Positions 49,385-60,999 of a stretch of DNA of 64,000 nucleotides are shown here, in pieces. Source of the DNA: Oxyruncus cristatus (lineage: Eukaryota > Chordata > Aves > Passeriformes > Cotingidae); contig VXAY01001314.1 of the NCBI GenBank assembly GCA_013399855.1, forward strand, positions 1,388,419 through 1,452,418, given 5' to 3'. The notes beneath the pieces were generated by a model, which saw only the letters and a program-made list of their open reading frames with translations, did no database searches and was not told the DNA's origin. Positions within the stretch are counted from its first letter, which is position 1; each line of letters opens with the position of its first letter. The position numbers and the translations under genes were made by a program.

Positions 49385-49620
49385 AGTTTGCTCTTCCCGT
49401 TTATCTCCCCTCTGCTAAAGACACGCTCCCTATGCCTTATTTGTCTGCCTTCATCTCTCAGCCATTGGCTCTTGTTCCAGCTTTCTCTGATAGATTAAAA
49501 AGCTCTTTAGAAACTGGTGTTTTCTTCTGCTGATGGCACTTATGCACTGTAATCAAATCACCTCTTGACCCCCTTTCTGATAAGCTAAATAGACTCTTTC
49601 AAGGTCTTGTTGAAATTTTT
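49385..49620 (-). mobile_element. Ancient CR1/L3-like LINE remnant
   Basis: Reading the minus strand, AGTCTATTTAGCTTATCAG, GTCAAGAGGTGATTTGATTAC and AGTGCATAAGTGCCATCAG, then AACAAGAGCCAATGGCTGAG, follow the conserved end of the CR1/L3 reverse-transcriptase frame (blocks corresponding to LFSL..KRR..GDLI, TVHK, and AGTRANG). Divergence is high and frameshifts are frequent, so it is much older than the other copies. Confidence 0.7.
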
Positions 49621-49624
49621 TCTG

Positions 49625-52600
49625 TTGCTCTCAGATTATTTGCAAGCTCTCTCCTGCAGCACTCAGCCTGTACGCTGCACTCCCTTGGATGAGGAGAGGG
49701 CAAGTGGGTGTTTTAAGGAAATGGGAAAAGTTGTGGCATAGCTGAGGCTTTGGCTTAGGGTCTGGCTTTGCAGCAAGGGCACCTACCTGTCCACAGCCTA
49801 CCTGGTACCTGTGGCGTGCTCCCCTTTTATCTACACGTGTCAAAGCTCACCCTTCATGAAATCAATCATTCTTTGCCCTCCTCTTTAGGGCACAGCTGGT
49901 CTCAGCCCTGATTCCCAGGCAGGAATCCTTCTCTTCAGGCGATGCACCTGGAGCACTGAACACCCACCAAACAGAAGTGATCTGCTGAAGTGTCTCCTGC
50001 GGACTTGGGGCAGAGCTGTGCCCCAACACATCTGGTGCTTGCTGCTCCTCTCTTCGGCTGTCCCCTCCCAGAGCACATCTTCCTCCTCTCATCTCCTCCA
50101 CCCTTCACTGCTTCACCCCCTTTATGGCCCTGCAGCCCTTCTTGGGACACAACATCCTCACCCTGCATGTCCCCTGCAGAGGTGTCTCCCTCCCTCAGAG
50201 CCCTTCCCTTGCCGCAGGATGACCAAGCATCTTCTCTGCAGTGTTGTAAGAACTGCAGGATGTGGAAGATCCTCCTTTTCACAGCCAGATGTTGTCAGCC
50301 TTCAGTTTCCAGCTCCGTTTTTATTAAAGATCCTCCACTGCTCCCACAGCCTCTGTATTTTTTTGTCGATGAAGCGAGGGGCCCCAGATTTGAAGCCCTT
50401 CCTGAGTGTGTCAGACTTGGAATGACTCCACCAGCTTTTCCCACCGCTCAGAGGCATTCAAAAGGCATTTAATTAAACCCACATCAGAGAGCTGTTAGCA
50501 ACTTTCTCCAATTAGCAAGGTGGAGAGGAATACATGTCATGGGGGGAAAATGAGCAGACATGAAATGGTTTCGTTGCCTATGCCTTCCTCAGTGTCAGAT
50601 TAATTGGCACTTTTCTTCCAATTTAGGGTAGAGCTCTGGGCACAGACAGGTCACAGCATTGCAGTGCAATCCCATCCCATTTTCTAGTTTCCTCTCTCTC
50701 TCAATATGATTGAAAATTTCCTTAGACACTTGAATCACACTGGGCTCTGTCTGCCAGAGAAAAAAAAGAAGGAAAATTAATGGCACTCAGATTGATCCTA
50801 CATGCAGGGTTCTTTCAGGATCTCTATTCTCCTCTTCCTTACCCATTCTGTGTGTGTGTGCTTTGGCTTTTCATGTTGTTTTAACACATCCCTCAGAAAA
50901 ACAACTGGCTGAAATCAACCTCAAATGGACTTGCAGCTGCCCAGGCCGTCTCTCCATGGAACAAGTTGAATTAGTCCGATGGTGATCCACTCTGACGGAG
51001 AATCTTCCTTCGTGGATGTCACTTTGAGCTTGCAGGGATCAGTCAGCTGCAAGGAGAGCTGCCTCTCCAAAAATGTTAAGAGGAGACTTGCCTAGCAGAG
51101 GTGCTCCCTCTGTGTCCCCCAAAGAGCTGCTGGTTCTCTGGATGTGTGTCTCACACTCACCTAAGTCCTTCACATGCCCTGTCACAGCCTGGTGCCGTGT
51201 CCCAGTTGGGACTGGCAGAACACATCTGTCACTGGAGGAACTTCCTAATTGATGCTGGTTGGTCACTTCTGCAAGGGTCACAGTTGTGGCGTCAGAGGTG
51301 GGCTTTTTTCATGCCTGAACATCTCCAGATGGTTAATGCCCCACTGACAATTCGCAATTCATGACACTGAATGACATGACATCGCACTCCACGGCCTTGC
51401 ATCCCACTTGGGATCCAGCTAGTGGTCCCCAGTGCGCAGTGCCGGGATGACTGGTGGTCAGCACAAACTCAGAGCAAGGTGTGGAACTTGAGGCTCAGGG
51501 GCTGGAGAGGACCACGTGCCAGGACCGGTTAAATAATCAAAGAGCTGCTCCTTGGGACACACAACACTGTGTCAGTGTGTGACATGTCGGCACAGCACTG
51601 CCAAAGCATGTGCTTCCTTTGGAAGGGGAGGGAGCCGGACTCTCACTCCAGGGAATATAGAAACAAATTTAACAGCTCTATTCTTTGGCTCTCATACTCA
51701 AAGTCAAATCTAGGCTGTGTTTGGATCCTTGGAAGTCCTTATAAGGGTGTCCTAAGGCTGTTGACAATCAGCTCCATTTTTTTCTCCCGCCGTTACAACT
51801 CCAGCAACACAACAAATTCTCATCTATCAAATCAGGGCACCAGGTTTTGTTTATTATTTGGAAATTGCAAACCAGCCCTACCTCAACCTGCGAGCCCACG
51901 AGGGGGACATGCTGCTATGACAACAACATGAGGCTGAATCATCCAGACAGACAAGACACATAATTGTGTGATCACCTGTTCCCGCTTGTTCAAAGGAAAT
52001 TTTATTAGTGCTGCTGGAAGTACATTAGGGAACAAAGCATAAAGCATCCACACATCAGTCGGGGCTCAGCTAATCAGTGCAAGCACTGCCTGAGCCTGGT
52101 GCCTCACTGTTTGGCCACTCAGCATTTCACGTGCTTCAGAAACAGGATTTACAGAAACTTGTGTCTACGTGTGAGAGATGAGGAAAAAAATCAGTTTCTG
52201 CTAATATGAAACATTTATGTCTTTTGAGAACACCGAGTTTTGACTGTAGGATATTTGTGGTCAGTGGAAGGGCAGGCTGGATCCAGGATGATGGTTAGAG
52301 AGTGGACATGACTGATGGAAAACACAACTTTTTTTTTTAATGTCAAAAACCCCCAAACCAATGATAATTAAAAATGGTAGGTGGGAGAGGAGAGCTGGTT
52401 TATTGTATTACAGACAAATGGGAACATGCAGGGTCGTAATTCACTCAGTCATATGTGTAAATCTGTATGTGCTTATGCTGTGCATGTACATCAACCTGCA
52501 TTCATTTCCAGTGCAGTTGCACTTGTTTCCTCACTCCCTTGTTCCTCCTAACATGACAATGCCAAAATTACTACTCCAGTCATAGGACTGCTTTATATGT

Positions 52601-53490
52601 CCTTTTTTAGCCATGTAACCCCTGGACAGCACAAAAATGGCTTAATGTCGTTCCAGAATTGCTAAATGCAGGTGTCTGGCACCCTTTTTTATGTTCTGTC
52701 CTTTCCAAATCTGTTGGTGGTTTTGCTTCCTGAAGTCTTTCATACCTTAATCTCGTTCACCCAGAAGACTCCAGCAGGTATAAAGGGCTGCTCAAGTGGA
52801 AAAAAACCCATTGTATTTAATAATCACACTCTTTTTGAAAAGGTGGTCAGAACGTTCAAAAGGAATTTTTTTTTTTTGGGGGGCGTTTTGTCAAGATTTC
52901 AACACTCAGTGACAAAAAAGCGCAATTTCAATAGGGTATTTACAGCATCAATGGCATTTTTACATGATTTGGGGAATTTTCTGCCAGTGCTCCATTGTGA
53001 TACTGCCCAAATAAATATCAGTCGAGTTCCCCCAGAAGCTGACAGGAGGCATTGTTGGCAGCAGCAACAAGAGCTGAGATGTGGATATTTCCTCTGTAGA
53101 TATTGCACATGCATGAGTGTCTCGCTGAGAACATTTCCATCTGCTCCATGGTGAGCAGAAGATGTGGGTATTCCACAAGAGCCATGCTGAGACCACTCAA
53201 TCAACCAATAATAAAACCAGCCCCGGAGTAATCTGAAAACAAGAGGCTCATGACATGAAGATGCATAGACATGAAACACTGCTGAACGAGCCTGTGCTAC
53301 AAACCAGGGCTATTCCCTTCAGTGACAGAGCACATTGTGAAAAGCAGCATCTCTCCCTGCTTTTCTCTGTGTGTGGTACCAAGGTTTAGACAGGTGCAAG
53401 GAGAGATTGTTTAAAAGTCAGCTCCAAAAGACAGGGAGAAGGAAAAAAATCCCAGAAGGGAGGACAGTGAAGCATGACAACAGATTTGCA
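49625..53490. other. Gene-free tract
   Basis: No supported gene. A TTTAATTAAACCC-containing AT-rich segment (50455-50560) could be a non-coding element. Frames at 49990-50472 and 52666-53154 have no recognisable domain. Confidence 0.45.
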
Positions 53491-53504
53491 GACAAAAGCA
53501 AGAC

Positions 53505-54045
53505 CTATGTGTTGAACAGGCAGTGAACTACATTGAAAAGTGTCTGGAGGCCAGGGTCCAGAGGGTGGTGATCAGCAGCGTGAGGTCTAGTTGGAGTCCA
53601 GCAGCTAACAGTGTACCCCAGGGACCAATATTGGGTCCTATCTTGTTCAACATCTTTATTAATGACCTGGATGATGAGGCAAGGATGTGCCCTCAGCAAG
53701 TTTGCTGACACAAAACTGGGAGCAGTGGCTGATACACCAGAAGGCCATGCTGCCACCGGAGGGACCTCGGCGTGCTGGGGAAATGGGCTGCCAGGAACCT
53801 TGTGAAGTTCAGCAAGTGAAAAGTCCTGCACCTGAGGAACTACCCCGGGTACCACCACCGTGGTGACTGAGCACAGGAACAGGTTGACCCAAAAGGTTTC
53901 AGAGTCTCCACCTTTGGAGATATTCAAAACCTGACTGGACGTGGTCCTGGGAAACCAGCTCCAGGTGACCCTGCTTGAGCCACCCAGGCCAGGTGACCTT
54001 CAGAGGTCCCTGTCAGCCTCAAACACTCCGTGATCCTGTGGAGGG
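53505..54045 (+). mobile_element. CR1 LINE fragment with reverse-transcriptase motif and internal deletion
   Basis: The translated stretch NYIEKCLEARVQRVV, VPQGPILGPILFNIFINDLD, then (after a frameshift) FADTKLGAVADTPEG is the reverse-transcriptase region of CR1, including the conserved VPQG..LGP..FNIFINDL block. The catalytic FADD motif is damaged (FAD then TK). After about 53868 the sequence jumps to the 3' tail (GAGTCTCCACCTTTGGAGAT, GACTGGACGTGG, CAGAGGTCCCTGTCAGCC), so several hundred bases are missing. It is a dead copy with stops and frameshifts. Confidence 0.92.
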
Positions 54046-56855
54046 CTTAAAGGGCAGGTTGATCAAATGTATCTTTGGGCTCTTTTAGGAGGATGGACTA
54101 ACCTTGTGAAGGCTCCTCCAGTCCTGCCTGGATCCTGGCTGGGACTGAGAGGACTGTTTTCACAGCAGGTCTACACCAGTGTCTCAGGCTGCCACTGGGC
54201 CAGATCTGGCAGCTGTGTTTGCTGAATGACACCGTGCTGGTGCTAAAAGATTTCTGCGTAAGAGGAGGGGAGATCTTGATTGCTTTGTTAATATTTAGAC
54301 TTCAAGCAATGTGAAAAAAAAGAATACCTCACTCTTTCTGCTTTTGGGCTCCCTTCGCAACTCCATCTCCAGTCAGAGGATCGTAATCTTGCTGCACGGC
54401 TACAGAAGAGCAGAGGCACCTGTGGGCATTGGCTGTCACTTCTGTGCATGTTCTTAATGCTACAAGTTCTAGTTAGAAAGACAAATTCTAAAGTGGGAAT
54501 CTCAAAATAGACGTCAGAAAGCAATCGTTTGACCTTGCACTGCTTAGAAATCTGGGGATGCCTTTTGATGGGGTCCTCTTGCCTAAGGTGAGGCAACCTT
54601 GTGCACTGTCCTTTAAACTCAGTTTTCTTCCGCAGCTTGGCAGATGGATTTCTTGATTTGGAAAGGGCTGACTGAGCTGTGGAAAATGGATGTGCCTCAG
54701 ATCTCTTCCTTGAAACCTTCCCCTGGCAAACAAAGTGCAGGTGATGGACACTGCGTGAAGTGTGTGTGAGGGCTGTCATTCTGCTACGTGATGTCATCAG
54801 TCATCTCCTTTCCCCACTGGCCTGACTTTGGAAAGATGGGATCCTTTCTACCTGTCTCGGCGAACAGAGCCAGGGGAACACACACACATGCAGCAGAGAA
54901 CAGAAATAACGTAACCTGGCAGAAAGCAGACACACTGTCACACCTCCACGGGGAAAACTGATGCAGCCTCTTGCTTCTGTTTCAAAATCAATTTCAAGCT
55001 GGTTCCACGAAAGAAATGGTATAAAGGGCATTAGGTCTTTATACTATTACATGTTTATACTAACAGAGGCTGACGTTCCTGGGATGATGGATGGGAGATG
55101 AGTACAATTGCCTGGATGCCTAAAGCTGGTACATGGCCTTTTTAGGTTCAGCAGGCTCTGGCTGTCCTTCCCCATCAGCAGGATGATCAAAACAAACTCT
55201 GCAGAGACTCTTAGGGGGTTGGGCTTGCCTCTGCTCCAGCTGTCTTGGAGAACAGAACAAGGAGCAGCAGTGGCAGCTACTCAGAAAGGACCACCTGTAA
55301 TGTTGTATCAAAGGTGATCTGTTGCACAGTGATGCGGGGGAACCTCTCCTGCATCGGCAGCACAGCACCACGGCTGCTCTCCTGCCCTCTGCTCCCCCTG
55401 TCCCCAGGCTGCTGGTGTGCTGTCCCATACAGGGTCCTGTGGAGGGACACAGCTGGTAGCACTCTCTGCAGCAGCAGCCTGAGCTCCCTAGACAAGAGCT
55501 GACACCTCCCAAATGCTGCACCCCATGCCAGCCTCAACCTCGCTGTCAATAACATCAGCCACAAGCGCCTCAGTGGGTGAGCTGAGAAAACATCCTTGTC
55601 AGTAAAAACACAGGGATGCTTTTACACTGTTGTAAGAAATTATGTCGAAGTTGTGCCCACATCAATCAAAAGCATTGAATCTGATTCCTTCTTCCTGATG
55701 TCCTGGATGTGTCCTGCTGCTCATCCCCAAGGCTTGATTACACCAGCACTCGGAAAGGGATTTTCAGCATTGGCAGTCTGTTGGCAGCAATCCCACTGTT
55801 CCCTATACCTGCCATCCCATCCCTCCCAAACTCACCATCCCCTTCCCTTCTGCGCCTGATGAGAGAAGCAAAGCAGAAAATGCAGGACCCATTCCTACAC
55901 GCACCCTCTTGCATCCCCGCCTTCTTTGCTTTGGAGACTCACTTGGAGCTGGCACGGACAGTGGGACCATCGTGAGCTTGCAGGGAAAGAGATGCTGATG
56001 TCCTGGCACCATCCACCCACCCACCCAGTGCTCAGTGGGCCGCCCATGGGATCACAGAAGGGGGACACCTGCTCAGGGGCCATGTGATGCTCACACAGTT
56101 GTATATGCAGCAGGGAGGACACGATAAAACAGCTGAAGCCACTGGATTTCACCTCTGCGGAAGAAGGAGACGGGCAGGGGCACAGCAAGCAAGGGGTGAT
56201 GGTTGCTTCATTCCTCCCTGGTTGGAAAGGGCCTTCCACTGGCTTCTTCCCTCTGCTTTTGTTTGGAGGCCAAATGCAATTGGCAGTGCCAGAAGGTGGT
56301 GATTCAGAAGTTGACCCCAGATGCTGGGTGTGGTTTTTTCTCAGGCCGACAAAAGCTCAGAGATCTGTAGCCAGTTTAGGAGAGGCGGGGATGAAGGCAC
56401 CTCATGTTATTTGGTGAAATTAATGAAGTCTAGTCTTTTTTTTTCCTTGAAAATTGAAATGCTTTGGGAAAACTGTATCCTCTGTCTCATGGCTACAGGC
56501 AGCTCTCCTGAATACGCCATTGTCAGGCCTCAGAGATGTGAGTCACAGCATCTTTAATCTCTGGGCGGGAGCGTTCTCCATGGCTTTCATGCTTTGGAAT
56601 AAATCTTCAGAGATGTTCCCAAATTAAGCACGATTCCTTTCTAATCTCCTTGCACTCCTTCCTCTCCCCATTTTATCAGCCAGGCTCAAACACATTTCGC
56701 ATGGCCTACTTCGAAGCAAACTGATTAATGCGATCGCTTCAGGTTTTAGGAGGGATCAGTGCTTACAGCACGGGAAAGGGCTCCTACTGTTGCCGGCAGT
56801 CCCAGCTCCACAGCGGCTTGGGAGGCTTACAGCGATCTGCCCGTGAGCAGAGCTG

Positions 56856-56872
56856 ACAGCAGAGGGTGGCAG
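56856..56872 (+). promoter_or_regulatory. CTCF-like word
   Basis: ACAGCAGAGGGTGGCAG resembles the CTCF core (CCAGCAGAGGGCGC type) with about two mismatches. It lies ~200 bp from a second such word in the same orientation. Confidence 0.25.
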
Positions 56873-57064
56873 CGGGGATCACACACTCGCACGGGCACTT
56901 TGTGAACTCCAGCAGGAGCCTGCTCAGTGTCCAGGCGATTCTCTGAGCCCTCGAGGATCAGAAGCAGCGTCACGCCGTATAATGTGGCTGGTGCCTCCCG
57001 GGCTTGGGCGAGAAAGGGAGAGAAAGAGGGAGAAGCTGCTGCTCCGCAGAAGGGACGTGCTGTG

Positions 57065-57078
57065 CTGCCAGGGGGCAC
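57065..57078 (+). promoter_or_regulatory. CTCF-like word
   Basis: CTGCCAGGGGGCAC contains the CCAGGGGGC core of the CTCF motif. Confidence 0.35.
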
Positions 57079-59234
57079 CCCTTCCTTTCCTGCCCCCCGG
57101 CAGCAGCTGGGTCCCACAACCTCTGCCTGCTCCTTCAGCCAGAGGCAGCCTGTGCTGCTCAGCTGGCACACACCTGGTGCAGAAGAGAGGCTTTGGATCT
57201 GCATCGCTGCCATGTGGGATTCAGGCCTGGCTGTGGGGTGTGAAAAGCCTGAGTCGGGAAGCGGTTGTCTGAATGTCACGCTGCTGCCAGACAGGGATAG
57301 GGAGGGACGGTTTGAAAGGGGGTGGCGAAATGCTGCGGGAAGAACACTAGCTCTGGATCCATGTGCCTGTGTATTGATGTTGCTTGCAGAGAGAAAGCTG
57401 CTCCTCGTGGCTTTTGCAGATCAATTTTCCTGATAAAAGATGCGACCTCTCACTGCCAACCTCGCCTGCAATTCAGCTCACGCAGGTCTTCTGTTGTCTG
57501 ACAGAGGGGCTCCTCACGCACGGTGTCCTTGGATAGCCCCTAAGAGCTACGTGGACAAAACCTGCACAGCGATTAGCAGTGTTTTACAGAAAAGAAGCTA
57601 GAGATGGAAGAATTAGGCAGAAGGGAATCTCATTCTGCATCTGCCGTTTTGAAGCAACAGGATCCTGAATCCAGGGCTACATTTGCTTGGGGTTGGGAGA
57701 CTCAAAAACAGCGTAAGTGCCCTCTGATTTGTCACTTGGCCTCACGGGACTGGAGTGCGACAGGCCACGGTTTCTGAAGGTAGATGAAATAATAGCTAAA
57801 ATGCTGAACTAAAAAGTCAGTATATTTTGCAAGTGTAACACCAAAATGGGACATTGCCTGTGGAAAGGGGAAGCTCATGGAGCTCCACAGAGCTCATGGA
57901 GCACAGTAAATGCTGATGGTGGAGGGGGTAGGAGAAACAAAAGTAAACAAACAAAAAAAAAGCCTTGACAGATGTGGGCCTCCTGAAGCTGCTTGTTTCC
58001 TGCCTCACCCGCAGAGACTCTGCCTTCACCTCCTTGAGCAAGGTGATGAGGAGCTCTAGATCTCCTGCCTTTGCAGTCTGGTCCATGTGTCTACAGTCTT
58101 GTGGGTTTTTTTTTCCTTGATTGACAAGAGTAGAGGACCCTCGTGCTTTAGTGAGTGTATAATGGCTGCCTTAATGTCATTTATTAAACCTTTGGAATAG
58201 CTGTGCTTTCTAATTACTTCTTCTGACCTGCCTGAAGAGCACCTTTTGCTTTCAGATTAACTTCTTGCTGTCTCTTTGAACTTGTGCCTCTGTACTCCAG
58301 GCACCCAGGGTTTTGTGAGATCAAGGCAGCTTGGTTAAGGTAAATGGCAAGTAGTGATCAAGGTGTTCTTTTTCCTTTCCTGCACACAGACATGCCAGGT
58401 TTGCTGATGAGACTCTGTGTGGCACAATCAGCTGCTTTAGAGTCCTTGTGCCTTCAAAAGAGGCCCTCCAAGAAGAACAAGTTAGCAGGTTGCCTTTGAA
58501 GGGGAAAAGCCTTTTTCTTAATGTTCAGAGAGGCATCAGTAGTGTCCAGCATGAGCATCCATACACACTGCACGTATATTCTGGGCATATGTAGTGGCCT
58601 CTTTGTTCTGGCAAGCAGGGAGATTTTGGGTCTGTGTTGTAAGTGCTCCCTATGTGAACGAGGTTTTGCAACTCAACACCCAAGGGTTGATTTACCACAG
58701 ACTGTCAAAAGGCCTGGATAGAAATGGCAAAGTCCAGATCCAGGCCAAAATTCTCCACTACACAGTGGGATAGTGGTTTGACTAAGTTTACATCAGCAAC
58801 AATGCGTTGTTTTTACCAAATATAGATTCAGCAGGGCATTCAAAATGCTAATTAACTGTAGTTTAGTTGAGGCATGGAGGAAAGCCCTAATAGGACTTTT
58901 AGGCATGAATGATAAGCTGGAATTTGCGGCATCCTTATTGTCCAGAGCAATGGGGCAGGAGTTGTCCTTGAGCTTTGTGCAGCACCAAGCACACCAGGCA
59001 AGCTGACAAACCCGCAACCTCTCCTTTAAGGTTTGTATCCTGCCCATCTACTTCGGGCAGAGCATTAAGTTGCTTGTGGTCTCCTGAGTGACAATGGCTT
59101 TCTCATGGAAAACTAGAAAACTAAGTCAGGAGGGAGGTCTTGAGGTCACCTCCACCCAAAGCATAAACCCAGCTGAAGGGTGTATTGCTTGCTCTTAAAA
59201 CGTGCAAAGGTAGAATGTCATCCCTGCCCAGATA

Positions 59235-59530
59235 AGGTTTTCCTTAATTTCTAACCCATATCCTCTTGAGCTGCAGCTGAAGCCTACCACTTCCTTTCCT
59301 ACTTGCTGTCATCACAGAGAAGACTCCCTACTTCACTAGAAATTCTTGTAAATTTGCAGATTGATTTCATATTTCCCTTTTCTGAGACTAAAACAATCGC
59401 AGCCTTTTCAGTCTCCTCCTGCCCTTCCTATTTTCAAGGGCTCTTATACTCCTGGTCACTCTTCTCACCTCCTGACACACTGAGACCAGGTACCCAAAAC
59501 CTGGCATGGTGTTGTAGATGTGTTGAGAGA
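59235..59530 (-). mobile_element. CR1 LINE fragment, diverged
   Basis: The plus strand follows the reverse complement of CR1: CCTTAATTTCTAACCCATATC, GCTGCAGCTGAAGCC, CTGAGACTAAAACAATCGCAG, CCTTTTCAGTCTCCTCCTG, then the CTCTT region and CAGGTACCCAAAACCTGG (from the CCCAGAACTGGA block). It covers the C-terminal half of the reverse-transcriptase region with small gaps. There are too many changes for an open frame. Confidence 0.75.
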
Positions 59531-60032
59531 AAGGATTCTGTGTTGCATCTTGTGGGTTATGCCTGATAAAACACTCCAGGATGCAGCAGAACTCTTTAAC
59601 AGCTGCACCTGTGGTGGCTCCAGCAGCTTAGGACTAAAGAAGCCCTGAGCACAACCTCCTTCCGTGCTGGAAATCAGCTCTCTATTGCTGCTTGCACAAA
59701 AGCATTGCTCAGGGCAAGCTGCAAAACCCTGCTGTAAAGCAGGACAACTTACTTGGAAGACAGATGGGCTGAACCAAGCACGGCCTGTTTCTCATGGAGT
59801 TATTCCTGGGGGCCAAGTTCTGCTTGGACTCCAAGGTGTTCTGTAAAGGAGTTGTTCCATGCTCTGGAGTGGCTGTCAGTGAGAGGCATTTTGCACTAGC
59901 AGAGTGTCTCTCTCCTCTCCTCTCCATGGCTGCCTGTTTTCTCCAGACCTGTCAGAACTGCGTGTCTGGTCTCCCTGTGAAAAATTCGGTGCAAGCAGCC
60001 AAAGGATTTAAAAGTTATTAGGAAAAGAAAAA

Positions 60033-60047
60033 AGAGAGAGAGAGAGA
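60033..60047. repeat. (AG)n microsatellite
   Basis: A short perfect AG run after an A-rich stretch. Confidence 0.85.
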
Positions 60048-60830
60048 ACGGCAGCATAATTCTGCTTCCTTCAAAAATAAAGCTTAAAAAAGATGAAAGG
60101 TATTTGCCTTGACTCTCTGTAGGCTCTAACTCAGCAGCCAGCTGGAGAGACTTTGGGAAAGCAATTCCAGGAGCCTGGAGCTCTTAGCGTCAATAAAAGC
60201 TGCTGCTGGGACAGCCAACCTGTTTCACTGCAATCCGCTTCCCTTCACTTCCTGGCAGTTTCAGGTTCTTTTATTGTGGCATTTTTTGGAGCTGAAAGTT
60301 CCCCAGTTGCTTGATCCACTTCCTGTGCAAGATGGCAAATGATTACTCATGAATGGCAAGCCAATTCCTTGCCTGGGTCCACGTTGTGGCACTGAGCTTC
60401 TTCCTGTTTGATTTATTGCTGCAGAGGCTCATAAACAGTCTCACACAGGGGGAGAACAAAAACAAGGATGACAAACAAGTAACCACAGCGTTGGGAGCTG
60501 TGGCAGCCAGCTTGAAGGCTGGCTTGTGGTAGTGCTCAGCGTCTACAGCGTGGCCTGTTTGGATGAGGCTGGTGGGAAGAGCACCCACACTTGACTCCCA
60601 GCCCTACTGAAGGATGTGGACAGAGCCTGAAGGCTTCAAAAAGCTCTGTCCCACACATCTTTCTTGTTAAGGCTGCTTCCCCTGTGACTATAGATGCCTC
60701 CGCATATCCCAGCCCTCCTGGGATTCCTTCCATGACGATCCCAGGGCAGTGAGGGACATTAGGACATCTTTACATCAGGGCGCTGAACTGTCAGGCTGAA
60801 AACGTGGATCAGTGTGACTGTGATGAGAGT

Positions 60831-60988
60831 GCTGGAGTGTCCATCCTCAGAGACCTTCAAAGCGCAACCAGAAAAAGCCAAGAGCAAACTGATCCAATCT
60901 TTGAAGCTGGTCCTTGGAAGTTGGAACATGGGGTTAGACCAGAGACCTCCAGGGGTCCCTCCTCACCTAAATGAGTCTGTGATTGCAG
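60831..60988 (+). mobile_element. CR1 LINE 3'-end fragment
   Basis: GCTGGAGTGTCCATCCTCAG, AGACCTTCAAAGCGCAACC, TTGAAGCTGGTCCTTGGAAG and GGGGTTAGACCAGAGACCTC then CAGGGGTCCCTCC follow the CR1 3' tail in order, ending at GAGTCTGTGATTGCAG. The terminal direct repeats are absent or decayed. Confidence 0.85.
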
Positions 60989-60999
60989 GTGTGGTTTGG

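Larger units (their letters stand above)
54050..59230. other. Gene-free tract
   Basis: No supported gene. Frames at 54288-54797 and 56927-57433 lack domains and splice context. Two CTCF-like words lie at 56856-56872 and 57065-57078. AT-rich unique patches occur around 58140-58260. Confidence 0.45.

Noticed and set aside
50280..50450. Possible reversed CR1 piece (GGGGCCCCAGATTTG region)
   Set aside because: Only one short block resembles CR1 and the flanks do not continue the match.
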